Positions 7,413 to 15,730 are shown, counted from the first letter of the stretch. The stretch: DNA of 64,000 nucleotides from GWE2-40-63 sp050179685 (GCA_050179685.1 JBFXEW010000026.1:1-64000), one strand, 5' to 3'. Translations and numbers: made by a program. The notes: generated by a model not told the origin, from the letters alone.

Positions 7413-8585
7413 ATGAAGATGCTTGAAATATACCAACAATATCCTGTGGCTCTTTCATCCGGAAAGGGATGTTATGTGATAGATTCCCAAGGTAAAAAAT
7501 ACCTCGATTTTTATGGAGGTCATGGTGTAATTTCTATCGGTCACAGTCATCCAAAGTTTGTACAAGCCATAAAAAATCAGCTCGATAAGCTGGCTTTTTA
7601 CTCCAATGCTTTTCAAAATCCCTTGCAGGACGAATTGGCAAAACTTCTGGGAAAAGTTTCAACTTACCCTGATTACGCTTTGTTTTTAAGCAATTCGGGA
7701 GCAGAAGCTAACGAGAATGCACTAAAAATAGCGTCTTTTATTACTGGACGTTCAAAAATACTGGCACTAAAAGGTGCTTTTCACGGGCGAAGTGCCGGTG
7801 CTGTGGCAGTTACTGATAACACTAAAATAATCGCTCCTTTTGGCGCTCAACTCCCGGTCGATTTCATTCCAATTAACGATTTGAGCTTGTTGCAACGCTT
7901 TTTGGAAACGAATTCGTATGCAGCTTTTATTATTGAAGGAATACAAGGGGTGAACGGGGTTTATGAAGCATCGACCGATTTTTGGAAGTTGGCCCGAAAG
8001 CTTTGTTCCCAAACCGGAACCTTATTAATTGCCGACGAGATTCAATCGGGTTATGGACGAAGTGGAAACTTTTTTGCGCACCAGTATCATCACATTCAAG
8101 CCGATATGGTAACTGTTGCCAAAGGTATTGGAAATGGATTTCCATTGGCTGGAACACTAATTCATCAGACTCTTGAACTGAAAAAAGGAATGTTGGGAAC
8201 AACTTTTGGTGGCGGTCAATTGGCTTGTGCTGCTGCTATTTCGGTTCTGGAAACTATAAGTGATGAGAATTTAATACAACATGCAGAAATACAGGGCACC
8301 TTGCTGAAAAAGGAAGTGGAACAACTCCCCGGCGTAAAAACGGTAAGAGGCCGGGGGCTTATGCTGGGCATTGAATTCAATGTTTCAGCCAAAGCAGTCC
8401 GGCAAATGTTGCTCGACGATTATCATATCATTACTGGTTTTTCGGAACCTGATGTTTTGCGAATCTTGCCCCCACTTACAATTTCTTCTGACGAGAGCAG
8501 GGTTTTTACAGCTTCGCTTGGTAAGGTTTTGCATCAATTAACTCAAAGCAAATTTGCAGAACCTCTTTCTAAATATCAGGAGTGA
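7413..8585 (+). CDS. argD: acetylornithine (or succinylornithine) aminotransferase
   Basis: A 390-residue class-III PLP aminotransferase. The ADEIQSGYGRSG block (208-219) and the PLP lysine Lys237 in VTVAKGIGNGFPLAG are intact, as is the SNSGAEANENALKIA cofactor-binding stretch near 93-107. It converts N-acyl-glutamate semialdehyde to N-acyl-ornithine. It lies 18 bp after argC; the next gene is argB rather than a transcarbamylase. Confidence 0.93.
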   Translation: MKMLEIYQQYPVALSSGKGCYVIDSQGKKYLDFYGGHGVISIGHSHPKFVQAIKNQLDKLAFYSNAFQNPLQDELAKLLGKVSTYPDYALFLSNSGAEANENALKIASFITGRSKILALKGAFHGRSAGAVAVTDNTKIIAPFGAQLPVDFIPINDLSLLQRFLETNSYAAFIIEGIQGVNGVYEASTDFWKLARKLCSQTGTLLIADEIQSGYGRSGNFFAHQYHHIQADMVTVAKGIGNGFPLAGTLIHQTLELKKGMLGTTFGGGQLACAAAISVLETISDENLIQHAEIQGTLLKKEVEQLPGVKTVRGRGLMLGIEFNVSAKAVRQMLLDDYHIITGFSEPDVLRILPPLTISSDESRVFTASLGKVLHQLTQSKFAEPLSKYQE

Positions 8586-8612
8586 GAAAATTTTCGGAGT
8601 AAATAATTAGCA

Positions 8613-9383
8613 ATGAAAGAAAAACTGACAATTATAAAAGTAGGTGGTAGGGTGCTCGATACGGAAGCCGATTTGCAGCAGCTTTTAAATAAGGTGGCAT
8701 CGATAAACGGGAAAAAACTTTTGGTGCATGGAGGCGGAGTTTTTATAGAACAACTTTGTCAAAAGCTACAGATACCCACACAAATGCTGAACGGAAGGAG
8801 AATTACCTCGCCCGAGACTATGGATGTGGTGCTTATGGTTTGTGCCGGAAAACTGAATAAACAACTGGTTTCGGGTTTGAACAAACTTGGAAATACTGCT
8901 GTGGGGCTTTGCGGTGGTGATTTTAATCTGATAATTTCGCAAAAACGTTCACCCGTACCGGTCGATTATGGCATGGTAGGCGATATCACCTTTATTAATA
9001 CTGAATGGTTGCATTGGTTGCTCCAAAAGGAGGTGATTCCGGTGGTTTCGTCCATAACACAAAGCAGCGATTTTGAATTACTGAATACCAATGCCGATAC
9101 TGTGGCTTCGCATCTGGCTATGGTCATGCAGTCAACTTACGATGTGGAGCTTTATTTTTATTTTGATAAACCCGGAGTTTTGACCGATGCCAACAATCCG
9201 GAATCAGGTATAGCTAATCTTAGCGATAAGATGATGGAACAAATGGTTCAACAGAAAACCATTCACAGTGGAATGCTTCCTAAACTGGAAAACGGATTCT
9301 TTGCGCTGAAACAGGGCGTTAGCCGTGTAGTTTTGGGTAATGGTATGGGAACCGGAACCTGTTTGTTTCTTGAAAAAGAGTAA
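8613..9383 (+). CDS. argB: acetylglutamate kinase
   Basis: A 256-residue amino-acid kinase that phosphorylates N-acylglutamate. Lys9 with the KVGG start, the HGGG motif (39-42) and a NTNADTVA stretch near 151-158 are the family signatures. The gene sits between argD and argE, only 3 bp ahead of the latter. Whether the substrate is acetyl- or succinylglutamate cannot be told by eye. Confidence 0.9.
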   Translation: MKEKLTIIKVGGRVLDTEADLQQLLNKVASINGKKLLVHGGGVFIEQLCQKLQIPTQMLNGRRITSPETMDVVLMVCAGKLNKQLVSGLNKLGNTAVGLCGGDFNLIISQKRSPVPVDYGMVGDITFINTEWLHWLLQKEVIPVVSSITQSSDFELLNTNADTVASHLAMVMQSTYDVELYFYFDKPGVLTDANNPESGIANLSDKMMEQMVQQKTIHSGMLPKLENGFFALKQGVSRVVLGNGMGTGTCLFLEKE

Positions 9384-9386
9384 ATT

Positions 9387-10460
9387 ATGGAAATTCTCAA
9401 CTTAAAAACAGCGCACCAGCTTGCGGTAGAAACCCTGAAACAGTTGATTCAAACCCAGTCGTTCAGTACCGAAGAAGAAAAGGTGTCGGCTATTATTTCC
9501 TCGGTTTTATCCCGTTTTGGATATCAGCCGCACTACAAGGGAAATAACGTATTTGCCTACTGTAAGGATTTTAAAGCCGATCGTTTTACACTCATGCTGA
9601 ATTCTCATCTTGATACGGTTAAACCGTCAAACGGCTGGGATACCAATCCTTTTGAGCCGGTTTTAAATCAGGGAAAACTGATTGGTTTGGGAAGCAACGA
9701 TGCCGGAGCAAGTCTGGTTAGTTTGTTAGCTGTGTTTATTTGGTCGGAACAGTTTCAACTAAATTTTAACCGGGTTTTTGTGGCTTCGGCCGAAGAAGAA
9801 ATTTCAGGCAAAGGAGGAATGGAATTGGTGCTTCCAGCTTTGGGAAAGGTAGATGCCGGAATTGTAGGAGAGCCAACACAAATGCAGATGGCTGTGGCCG
9901 AAAAAGGTTTGATGGTTTTGGATTGTACCGTGCACGGTCAGGCAGGGCACGCTGCACGTAATCAGGGAATTAATGCCATAAGTTTAGCGCTTAAAGAAAT
10001 TGAATGGTTTCATTCTTTCAAATTTAGTGAAAGCAGTTCTTTACTGGGCGAAGTAAAAATGACAGTAACACAGATTCATGCGGGAACTCAGCACAATGTT
10101 ATACCCGACACCTGTAAATTTGTGGTCGATGTGCGTACCAACGAAAAATACAGTAACCAGCAGGCCTTAAACACAATTAAAGAGCAGCTTACTTGTGATG
10201 TAAAAGCCCGTTCCTTACGCATGAATTCTTCATCCATTCAAATGGATCATCCCCTGGTGCGTGCCGCCGAAAGTCTGGGAATTGACTGTTTTGGCTCACC
10301 AACTACCAGCGATCAGGCAGTAATACAGGCTTTTCCTACCGTAAAAATGGGACCGGGCGATTCGAATCGTTCTCATACCGACAATGAATTTATATACCTT
10401 CACGAAATTGAATCGGGAATCGGCATTTATGCTGAACTTTTAAAATCCTTAAAGGTTTAA
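9387..10460 (+). CDS. M20 deacylase, acetylornithine/acetylcitrulline deacetylase-like
   Basis: A 357-residue M20 metallopeptidase-fold enzyme. Metal ligands are visible: His74 and Asp76 in NSHLDTV, Asp105 in SNDAGAS, the catalytic pair Glu136-Glu137 in ASAEEEISG, Glu162 in GEPT, and a late His in SNRSHTDNEF. In the arginine operon it should remove the acyl group from acylornithine or acylcitrulline, the argE role. It is the last arg gene of this operon. Confidence 0.85.
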   Translation: MEILNLKTAHQLAVETLKQLIQTQSFSTEEEKVSAIISSVLSRFGYQPHYKGNNVFAYCKDFKADRFTLMLNSHLDTVKPSNGWDTNPFEPVLNQGKLIGLGSNDAGASLVSLLAVFIWSEQFQLNFNRVFVASAEEEISGKGGMELVLPALGKVDAGIVGEPTQMQMAVAEKGLMVLDCTVHGQAGHAARNQGINAISLALKEIEWFHSFKFSESSSLLGEVKMTVTQIHAGTQHNVIPDTCKFVVDVRTNEKYSNQQALNTIKEQLTCDVKARSLRMNSSSIQMDHPLVRAAESLGIDCFGSPTTSDQAVIQAFPTVKMGPGDSNRSHTDNEFIYLHEIESGIGIYAELLKSLKV

Positions 10461-10506
10461 TAAGCAAAACTCAGGAGTTTGGATTCCAGGTATTCCAAAT
10501 AACATT

Positions 10507-10514
10507 TATATTTG
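10507..10514 (+). promoter_or_regulatory. candidate -7 box upstream of ppk2
   Basis: TATATTTG matches TAnnTTTG and lies 23 bp before the chosen ATG. A -33 element at the preferred 17-bp spacing is not evident. Confidence 0.35.
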
Positions 10515-10536
10515 ATTGATTTTAAACAAGTTGCTT

Positions 10537-11277
10537 ATGCCTTTGCATGCTTTAGAGAACGATCCGGAATACATCGATTTACAAACCGAAATGGTTTGGA
10601 TGCAATTGTGGTTGCAGGAAACCCGCAAAAGAGTGATTGTAATTTTTGAAGGACGTGATACCGCAGGAAAGGGAGGAGCTATCATGCGTTTTGTCCGTTT
10701 TTTAAATCCGCGTGCATATCGGGTTGTTGCCTTGCCTAAACCAACTGAAGTTGAAGTGGGGCAGTGGTATTTTCAGCGTTATATCAAGGAGTTGCCCCGT
10801 CCGGGCGAAATTATTTTTTTTGATCGAAGCTGGTATAATCGGGCAGTGGTGGAACCGGTAATGGGTTTTTGTACCGATGAACAGTATCAACGATTTTTTA
10901 AACAAGTTGTTCCGCTCGAAAAAATGCTTGTCGACGATGGCATAACGATTATTAAACTTTGGTTTTCAATTAACATTGAAGAACAAAAGCGCCGACTCGA
11001 AGACCGAAAAGTGAATCCTTTAAAAATGTGGAAACTGAGTACGGTGGATACGCTGGCTCAGCAAAAGTGGCATGAATTTACCCGCTATAAAGATGAAATG
11101 TTCAGGCAAACAGCAAAGTCCTATTGTCCCTGGATCACTGTAAAAGGTGATGACCGTGAGTTGGCCCGAAAAGAAGCCATGCGTTATGTGTTGTCGCAAA
11201 TGGCATACACCCATAAAGGGGAATCAGGTACTCGCATAGAACCACTTCCAGAAATTGTAAAAGTTATTGAGAAATAG
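10537..11277 (+). CDS. ppk2: polyphosphate kinase 2 family protein
   Basis: The ATG at 10537 is preferred over a TTG seven codons upstream, giving 246 residues. The Walker A motif FEGRDTAGKGG, the lid/Walker B region FFDRSWYNRAVVEP and an RLEDRKVNPLKMWK segment are diagnostic of single-domain PPK2 enzymes, which move phosphate between polyphosphate and nucleotides. It sits between the arginine operon and the tRNA array, with no recognisable terminator before the repeats. Direction of the reaction (nucleotide or polyphosphate synthesis) is not predictable here. Confidence 0.9.
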   Translation: MPLHALENDPEYIDLQTEMVWMQLWLQETRKRVIVIFEGRDTAGKGGAIMRFVRFLNPRAYRVVALPKPTEVEVGQWYFQRYIKELPRPGEIIFFDRSWYNRAVVEPVMGFCTDEQYQRFFKQVVPLEKMLVDDGITIIKLWFSINIEEQKRRLEDRKVNPLKMWKLSTVDTLAQQKWHEFTRYKDEMFRQTAKSYCPWITVKGDDRELARKEAMRYVLSQMAYTHKGESGTRIEPLPEIVKVIEK

Positions 11278-11393
11278 CATTGAAATTTAAGCATACATTT
11301 TTCGGAGCTGAGCTAATCACCTGGAATAAGTTTGGGAATTAAATAAACTGAATAGGTGGAATTTGTGAGTTGATTCGGGAATATTGTAAACAA
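11278..11393. repeat. left end of the tRNA-Val repeat block
   Basis: The segment begins with the tail of the 73-bp E1 insertion element (about 11294-11308) joined to the D-arm and acceptor end of a tRNA-Val fragment. The stretch 11294-11438 repeats at 11636-11780 with an exact period of 342 bp. Confidence 0.6.
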
Positions 11394-11415
11394 AAAAAGC
11401 CACCAAATGGTAGCT
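11392..11415 (-). terminator. intrinsic terminator of the tRNA unit A (minus strand)
   Basis: On the minus strand AGCTACC pairs with GGTGGCT around ATTT and is followed by seven T residues. A sister copy lies at 11734-11757. Confidence 0.7.
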
Positions 11416-11438
11416 TTAATGAAGTGGGCGATGAGGGG

Positions 11439-11528
11439 TTACGAAACCTCCTGTCGTCGTTTTCGTGAGAACGCTTCGCTTAGTTACGAAAACTCCTGTC
11501 GTCGTTTTCGTGAGAACGCTTCGCTTAG
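11439..11528. repeat. two tandem 45-bp repeats inside a tRNA T-loop
   Basis: Two copies (11439-11483 and 11484-11528) differ at one or two bases. Each begins TTACGAAA, and the second copy contains the inverted repeat ACGAAAAC / GTTTTCGT. They interrupt the T-loop at the TTCGAA core, and the T-arm resumes at 11529. Confidence 0.7.
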
Positions 11529-11576
11529 TGCGAACCCCCGACCCTCCCGATGAAAAATCGGGATGCGCTGAACCAA

Positions 11577-11649
11577 TCCCGAAAACTAAAAATCGTTGAT
11601 TTTGTAGGTTTTTGTGGACTTTCGAAAAATGAGCTTACATTTTTCGGAG
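11577..11649. repeat. E1 element copy 1, 73 bp
   Basis: It is inserted between GAACCAA and CTGAGC, which are adjacent in the intact tRNAs. The ends carry CCGAAAA and TTTTTCGG inverted repeats. The second hairpin is CGAAAAATG / CATTTTTCG; the first hairpin is partly decayed compared with copy 3. Confidence 0.7.
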
Positions 11650-11733
11650 CTGAGCTAATCGCCTGGAATAAGCTTGGTAATTAAATAAGCTGAATAGGTG
11701 GAATTTGTGAGTTGATTTGGGAATATCGTAAAC

Positions 11734-11757
11734 AAAAAAAGCCACCTAATGGTAGCT
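11734..11757 (-). terminator. intrinsic terminator of tRNA-Val copy 1
   Basis: Minus-strand AGCTACC and GGTGGCT pair around ATTA and are followed by seven T residues, just after the tRNA 3' end. Confidence 0.75.
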
Positions 11758-11766
11758 TTAATGAAG

Positions 11767-11841
11767 TGGGCGATGAGGGATTCGAACCCCCGACCCCTTG
11801 GGTGTAAACCAAGTGCTCTGAACCAACTGAGCTAATCGCCC
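11767..11841 (-). tRNA. tRNA-Val (anticodon TAC)
   Basis: Read on the minus strand, the acceptor arms GGGCGAT and ATCGCCC pair fully. The D-arm GCTC/GAGC, the anticodon stem CTTGG/CCAAG with loop TTTACAC (anticodon TAC), and the T-arm GGGGG-TTCGAAT-CCCTC are all formed. The discriminator base is A and no CCA is encoded. It is one of two identical full copies. Confidence 0.95.
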
Positions 11842-11896
11842 CTAATGTCAAATAACGAACTAATAATTCTAATACAATCAGGAAGCTCTGAACCAA

Positions 11897-11969
11897 TCCC
11901 GAAAACTAAAAATCTTTGATTTTGTGAGTTTTCGAGGACTCTCGAAAAATATTTCAATATTTTTCGGAG
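11897..11969. repeat. E1 element copy 2, 73 bp
   Basis: Again inserted in a tRNA-Val D-loop, but only the 5' half of the tRNA (minus strand) remains around it (11886-11984). Its second hairpin is CGAAAAATAT / ATATTTTTCG, a paired change relative to copies 1 and 3, so the stem is kept although the bases differ. Confidence 0.75.
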
Positions 11970-12023
11970 CTGAGCTAATCGCCCATAAATATAAGAACCT
12001 GTGGTAATAATTACCAGATAAAG

Positions 12024-12098
12024 TGGGCGATGAGGGATTCGAACCCCCGACCCCTTGGGTGTAAACCAAGTGCTCTGAACCAACTGAGCTAATCGCCC
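12024..12098 (-). tRNA. tRNA-Val (anticodon TAC), second copy
   Basis: Same 75-base sequence and folding as the copy at 11767-11841, 257 bp away. Each intact tRNA is preceded in the direction of transcription by a spacer of about 44 bp containing the common string GTTCGTTATTTGACATTA, and before that by an E1-carrying tRNA half. Confidence 0.95.
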
Positions 12099-12152
12099 CT
12101 AATGTCAAATAACGAACAATCATTCTAATAAAAATGGGAAGCTCTGAACCAA

Positions 12153-12225
12153 TCCCGAAAACTAAAAATCGTTGATTTTGTAAGTTTTCGTGGACTCTCG
12201 AAAAATGAGCTTACATTTTTCGGAG
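12153..12225. repeat. E1 element copy 3, 73 bp
   Basis: The best preserved copy: hairpin one pairs CGAAAACT with AGTTTTCG around an inner AAAATC/GATTTT stem, and hairpin two pairs CGAAAAATG with CATTTTTCG. It splits a tRNA-Val 5' half (12141-12239) between GAACCAA and CTGAGC, exactly like the other copies. Confidence 0.75.
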
Positions 12226-12499
12226 CTGAGCTAAGTGCCCCAATCCTTTATAGAACCTTGCTTTTTCTAAAAGCGATGCAAAGATAGTTCTTGAAAAGAA
12301 TAAAGCAAATAAATTGATAAAAAAACTTTCGAATAACTTTTGGTTCAATAATGACCTATTCTTAAAGGGGTGATTATAAATCTGTTTTTGCAGTTAAATA
12401 AAGTTTTGCCCTGGCTTTATTGAACAAAAAACCGTTTTATTTTTTATATTGTAAAAAAGAAACTCAAATTACTTCAGTCACAAACCAAAAAAAACTACT

Positions 12500-13195
12500 A
12501 TGGCGCTCGAAACATTTGGAAGCATTATTAAAGAAGAACATGTAAAAACTGTGGAACGTGGAATCCTTCCCAATACATTTGTTCTTGAAAATCTGGGCAG
12601 TTTCCCGGGATATTATGGGGCAAATTTGCCCGTTGACCGGAATCCCGATTCCATTTTTTTAGTGATGACCCAGCGGGAATCAACCGAAAAGATACTACGG
12701 ATTACCCACGACATAAAAAAGAAAACTAAACTGGATTTTGAAGGAACCCCCGCCAGTTTATGCGTTCATAATACTACTTATCAAAGCATCAGGCTGCGTT
12801 ATTTAAAAGATTTTGAGCATATTGCCGAACTACAGGAGTATTATCGCGATTATGGAATCAGCTTTGCGAAAACCAAAAAGCTGGAAGAATCGGCCATTAT
12901 TCAAATTAAAAAGTTGTTTAAGGTCGATTGGATTTCTGATAAAATTCTGAAAGATCACGAAGAGCCCATGTACTACCTTAAAATTAACGAACAGCTTAAT
13001 TGGAGCCATTTTAAGAAAGTTACCCTGCAAGTGCGCAACAACATCCAGTTATCGGCTTTTGATGCGGCTTTGGCAGTAATTTACGGTTCCGAGGTGCTCG
13101 ACCTGGTACGTATTTACTCTTCGTCATTAAATAAAGAAGAATTGGAACAATTGCACGACAAATACGAAGAGCTTATTGTGAAATCGTTAAAATAA
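12500..13195 (+). CDS. protein of unknown function
   Basis: A 231-residue soluble protein without signal peptide or membrane segment that I do not recognise. The N-terminal part resembles a compact alpha/beta domain with FPGYYG near 35-40; the C-terminal half is rich in Lys/Glu helices and ends in a likely coiled region. It is preceded by AT-rich sequence after the tRNA block and followed by a two-sided terminator shared with argH. It could be a conserved Bacteroidota protein; no function is assigned. Confidence 0.6.
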   Translation: MALETFGSIIKEEHVKTVERGILPNTFVLENLGSFPGYYGANLPVDRNPDSIFLVMTQRESTEKILRITHDIKKKTKLDFEGTPASLCVHNTTYQSIRLRYLKDFEHIAELQEYYRDYGISFAKTKKLEESAIIQIKKLFKVDWISDKILKDHEEPMYYLKINEQLNWSHFKKVTLQVRNNIQLSAFDAALAVIYGSEVLDLVRIYSSSLNKEELEQLHDKYEELIVKSLK

Positions 13196-13217
13196 ACAAA
13201 GTTCATTAATTTCTTAT

Positions 13218-13248
13218 AAAGGTTGCAGTCGTAGCGGTTGCAACCTTT
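13218..13248. terminator. bidirectional terminator between convergent genes
   Basis: AAAGGTTGCA and TGCAACCTTT pair across an 11-base loop, with T runs on both strands. It separates the unknown gene from argH. Confidence 0.75.
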
Positions 13249-14580
13249 TTATTTTAACAGGCTTTGCAGTGCCGATTCAATTTTCTCAAACGGAAAAGCT
13301 GATTTCAGGGCATCGAATTTTTCTTTTATGGCCTTATTGCATAAATTCCCAATGCTTCCCTCATGGTTATGTTCCACGTTTAAATCGGTTTTAAAAGCCC
13401 CGGTTTCTATGGTTTTTGAAACTTGTTTGTAGGCATCGCGAAAAGGAATCCCTAGTAAAACCAGCTTATTAACTTCTTCGACACTAAACAGGTACTGGTA
13501 CTTCGGGTCTTTAAGTATTTCGGTATTTACTTTTATCTGCTGAAGCATTAATTGGCTTATATCAAGACAGGCTTTTAATTCGTCGATGGATGGGATAATT
13601 TGCGCTTTTAGCAATTGCAATTCCCTATGGTAGCCCGATGGCAGATTCGATGTGAGCAAAGCAATTTGATTGGGCAGCGCTTTAATTAAGTTGCATTTGC
13701 CACGAACCAGTTCCCATACATCGGGATTTTTTTTGTGGGGCATTATAGACGAACCTGTGGTAAAAGCATCAGGGAAACTAACAAAACCAAAATTCTGAGA
13801 ATTATAAAGACACAGGTCCACAGCCATTTTTGAAAGCGTTCCGGCAACCGATGCCATGGCATACGCCAGGGTTTGTTCGGTTTTTCCACGGGTCATCTGG
13901 GCGTAAACCACATTGTAATTGAGTGATTGGAATCCCAATAAGTCGGTGGTCATTTGTCTGTTTAAGGGAAAAGAAGAACCATAACCTGCTGCCGAACCCA
14001 GGGGATTTTGATTCGCCTGTTTAAATGCCGCATAAAGCAAGTCCAAATCGTCGCTTAAACTTTCGGCGTAAGCGCCAAACCATAAGCCAAACGACGAGGG
14101 CATGGCAATCTGTAGGTGGGTGTAACCCGGAATCAATACTTGTTTGTGTTCGTCGCTTAGGTTTATTAAAGTTTCAAAAAGCGCTGAAATAGCCTGAACC
14201 ATTTGTTTTATTTCGTCGCGTAAATAAAGTTTCATAGCCACTAAAACCTGATCGTTTCGCGAGCGACCACTATGCACTTTCTTTCCGGTAGCACCCAGTT
14301 TTTGTGTTAGTAAAAATTCAATTTGCGAATGCACATCTTCAACTTCGGGGTCGATGGAAAAACGGTTTTGTTCTATATTATTATATATAGCTATTAACTC
14401 TTGCTTTAACTGTTGCCATTCCGCAGTAGTAAGCAAGCCAATCGATTCAAGCATTTGAATGTGAGCCAGCGTGCCTAACACATCGAAAGGGGCCAGGTTT
14501 ACATCCAGTTCCAGATCGTTTCCTACGGTAAATTGGGTAACCCCTTTATTGGTGCTTATTCCTTTATCCCAAAGTTTCAC
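13249..14580 (-). CDS. argH: argininosuccinate lyase
   Basis: A 443-residue member of the fumarase/aspartase superfamily that splits argininosuccinate into arginine and fumarate. Conserved region one SGRSRND (104-110), the catalytic His155 in YTHLQ, and the signature GSSIMPHKKNP (276-286) with its mobile catalytic serine are present. It lies about 2.8 kb from the rest of the arg operon on the opposite strand, separated by ppk2 and the tRNA array. A TACTTTTG box on the minus strand (14629-14636) is a candidate promoter. Confidence 0.95.
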   Translation of the reverse strand: MKLWDKGISTNKGVTQFTVGNDLELDVNLAPFDVLGTLAHIQMLESIGLLTTAEWQQLKQELIAIYNNIEQNRFSIDPEVEDVHSQIEFLLTQKLGATGKKVHSGRSRNDQVLVAMKLYLRDEIKQMVQAISALFETLINLSDEHKQVLIPGYTHLQIAMPSSFGLWFGAYAESLSDDLDLLYAAFKQANQNPLGSAAGYGSSFPLNRQMTTDLLGFQSLNYNVVYAQMTRGKTEQTLAYAMASVAGTLSKMAVDLCLYNSQNFGFVSFPDAFTTGSSIMPHKKNPDVWELVRGKCNLIKALPNQIALLTSNLPSGYHRELQLLKAQIIPSIDELKACLDISQLMLQQIKVNTEILKDPKYQYLFSVEEVNKLVLLGIPFRDAYKQVSKTIETGAFKTDLNVEHNHEGSIGNLCNKAIKEKFDALKSAFPFEKIESALQSLLK

Positions 14581-15051
14581 TATTTTAATATTTTTGAGGG
14601 TTTAATTACAGATGTTAACTTGCAGAGACAAAAGTATTAAAAATCGGATTTCTTTTGACCTTTTTACCATTTAATAAAAGCATTTAATGACTTGTTGCTA
14701 TAATTTCGTCAGAGAACTATCAACTTTGGTAGCTTGAAAGTTTCAATCGGCTCCGGTTTTGGTTTCATTTTTTTCAGAAATGAGGTTTTAGTTACCAAAT
14801 TATTAATTGCTTATTTCGGTTTTTCTATTGTTTCTGTTGTTTTCTCAAAGTGCGTAAGTAGCTGTAAAACAATAGGCAGTATTCTAGTTGCTGCCTTTTG
14901 CCGGCAACTTACATGACCTGCATCAGTTTTTAGCACGGAGAACTTCAGCAGTTAAGCCTTTTACTATCATAAGTTTATAACCAACCTATTTTTAATTTTG
15001 CCGTTCAATAGGGTGTATTTTAATTCAAAACAAATTTTAATAAAAAATTCA
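14581..15051. promoter_or_regulatory. divergent intergenic region, argH / YfiR-like gene
   Basis: About 470 bp of AT-rich sequence. It holds TAnnTTTG-type boxes for argH (14629-14636, minus strand) and for the rightward gene (TAATTTTG, 14993-15000). A 60-codon frame in the middle has no family features and is not called. No other gene or RNA structure is recognised. Confidence 0.4.
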
Positions 15052-15570
15052 ATGAAAAAGGTAATTGTAATCTTATTGGCGGTATTTAGTTTGACAAATG
15101 TACAGTCGAAAGCAGGTGAAATTGAAAAGTACAAATCGTTGTTTACTATTAATTTTATCCGTTATGTGGGTTGGCCCGAAGAGTCGAAGCAGGGTGATTT
15201 TGTGATTGGTGTTATGAAAAACTCTTTGTTGGCTTCGGAATTGAAAAGCCAGACAACCGGAAAAAAATTCGGTTTCCAGACGATTGTAATAAAAGAATTC
15301 AATAACATTGACGAAGTTTCCGATTGTCAGATTCTTTATGTTTCTCAGGGAGTTAGTTTTGCACGCAATGCAGTCGAACTTAAAAACCGGGTAGGTAAGA
15401 ACACTTTGATTATTTCGGAAGATAACGGAGCCATTTCAAAAGGTTCTATCATTAATTTTGTAGTTGTCGACGACCTGTTGAAGTTCGAAGTTAGTCCTAC
15501 CAATGCTCAGGACAACGGACTCACCCTAAGCAGTGCTTTGGTGTCGATGAAGAATGCCATTAAAATGTAA
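15052..15570 (+). CDS. YfiR-like (DUF4154) secreted protein
   Basis: The ATG at 15052 gives 172 residues with a clean signal peptide (MKKVIVILLAVFSLTNVQSKAG); the longer TTG frame adds residues before it and is rejected. The mature part shows YfiR family features: a FTINFIRYVGWPEE opening, a central C-Q-I-L-Y-V-S block and a C-terminal TLSSALVSMKNAIKM helix. In Pseudomonas YfiR is a periplasmic repressor of a diguanylate cyclase; in Bacteroidota its partner is unknown, and none is next to it here. A terminator follows. Confidence 0.7.
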   Translation: MKKVIVILLAVFSLTNVQSKAGEIEKYKSLFTINFIRYVGWPEESKQGDFVIGVMKNSLLASELKSQTTGKKFGFQTIVIKEFNNIDEVSDCQILYVSQGVSFARNAVELKNRVGKNTLIISEDNGAISKGSIINFVVVDDLLKFEVSPTNAQDNGLTLSSALVSMKNAIKM

Positions 15571-15643
15571 AGTAGTTTTTTTTTCATAGTGTTTTAGTTA
15601 GTAATAGGGTTTAGTTTACACAAAGTTGTTACTTGTGTAGTAG

Positions 15644-15673
15644 AAGGTGGGCTTAGGCCCACCTTTTTATTTT
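15644..15673 (+). terminator. intrinsic terminator after the YfiR-like gene
   Basis: AAGGTGGGC and GCCCACCTT form a perfect 9-bp stem with TTAG loop followed by a T-rich tail. Confidence 0.8.
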
Positions 15674-15730
15674 TATAGCATTTGTCTTCAGGTATATACT
15701 ATCTTAGTTACAAACTGAGTATTATGTTTC

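Larger units (their letters stand above)
11425..11663 (-). pseudogene. tRNA-Val pseudogene with inserts in its D- and T-loops
   Basis: The ends match the intact tRNA-Val copies, but the D-loop is split by a 73-bp element (11577-11649), the T-loop by two tandem 45-bp repeats (11439-11528), and the anticodon arm is replaced by the hairpin TCCCGATGAAAAATCGGGA (11545-11563). The downstream terminator is intact. It cannot give a normal tRNA and is probably a remnant colonised by palindromic elements. Confidence 0.65.

Noticed and set aside
11681..12123. Overlapping minus-strand reading frames of 71-83 codons across the tRNA-Val copies
   Set aside because: They repeat the translated tRNA sequence and arise from the tRNA genes and spacers; no independent coding signal.
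14734..14916. 60-codon plus-strand frame between argH and the YfiR-like gene
   Set aside because: No family features and no promoter or ribosome site; likely chance frame in a divergent intergenic region.
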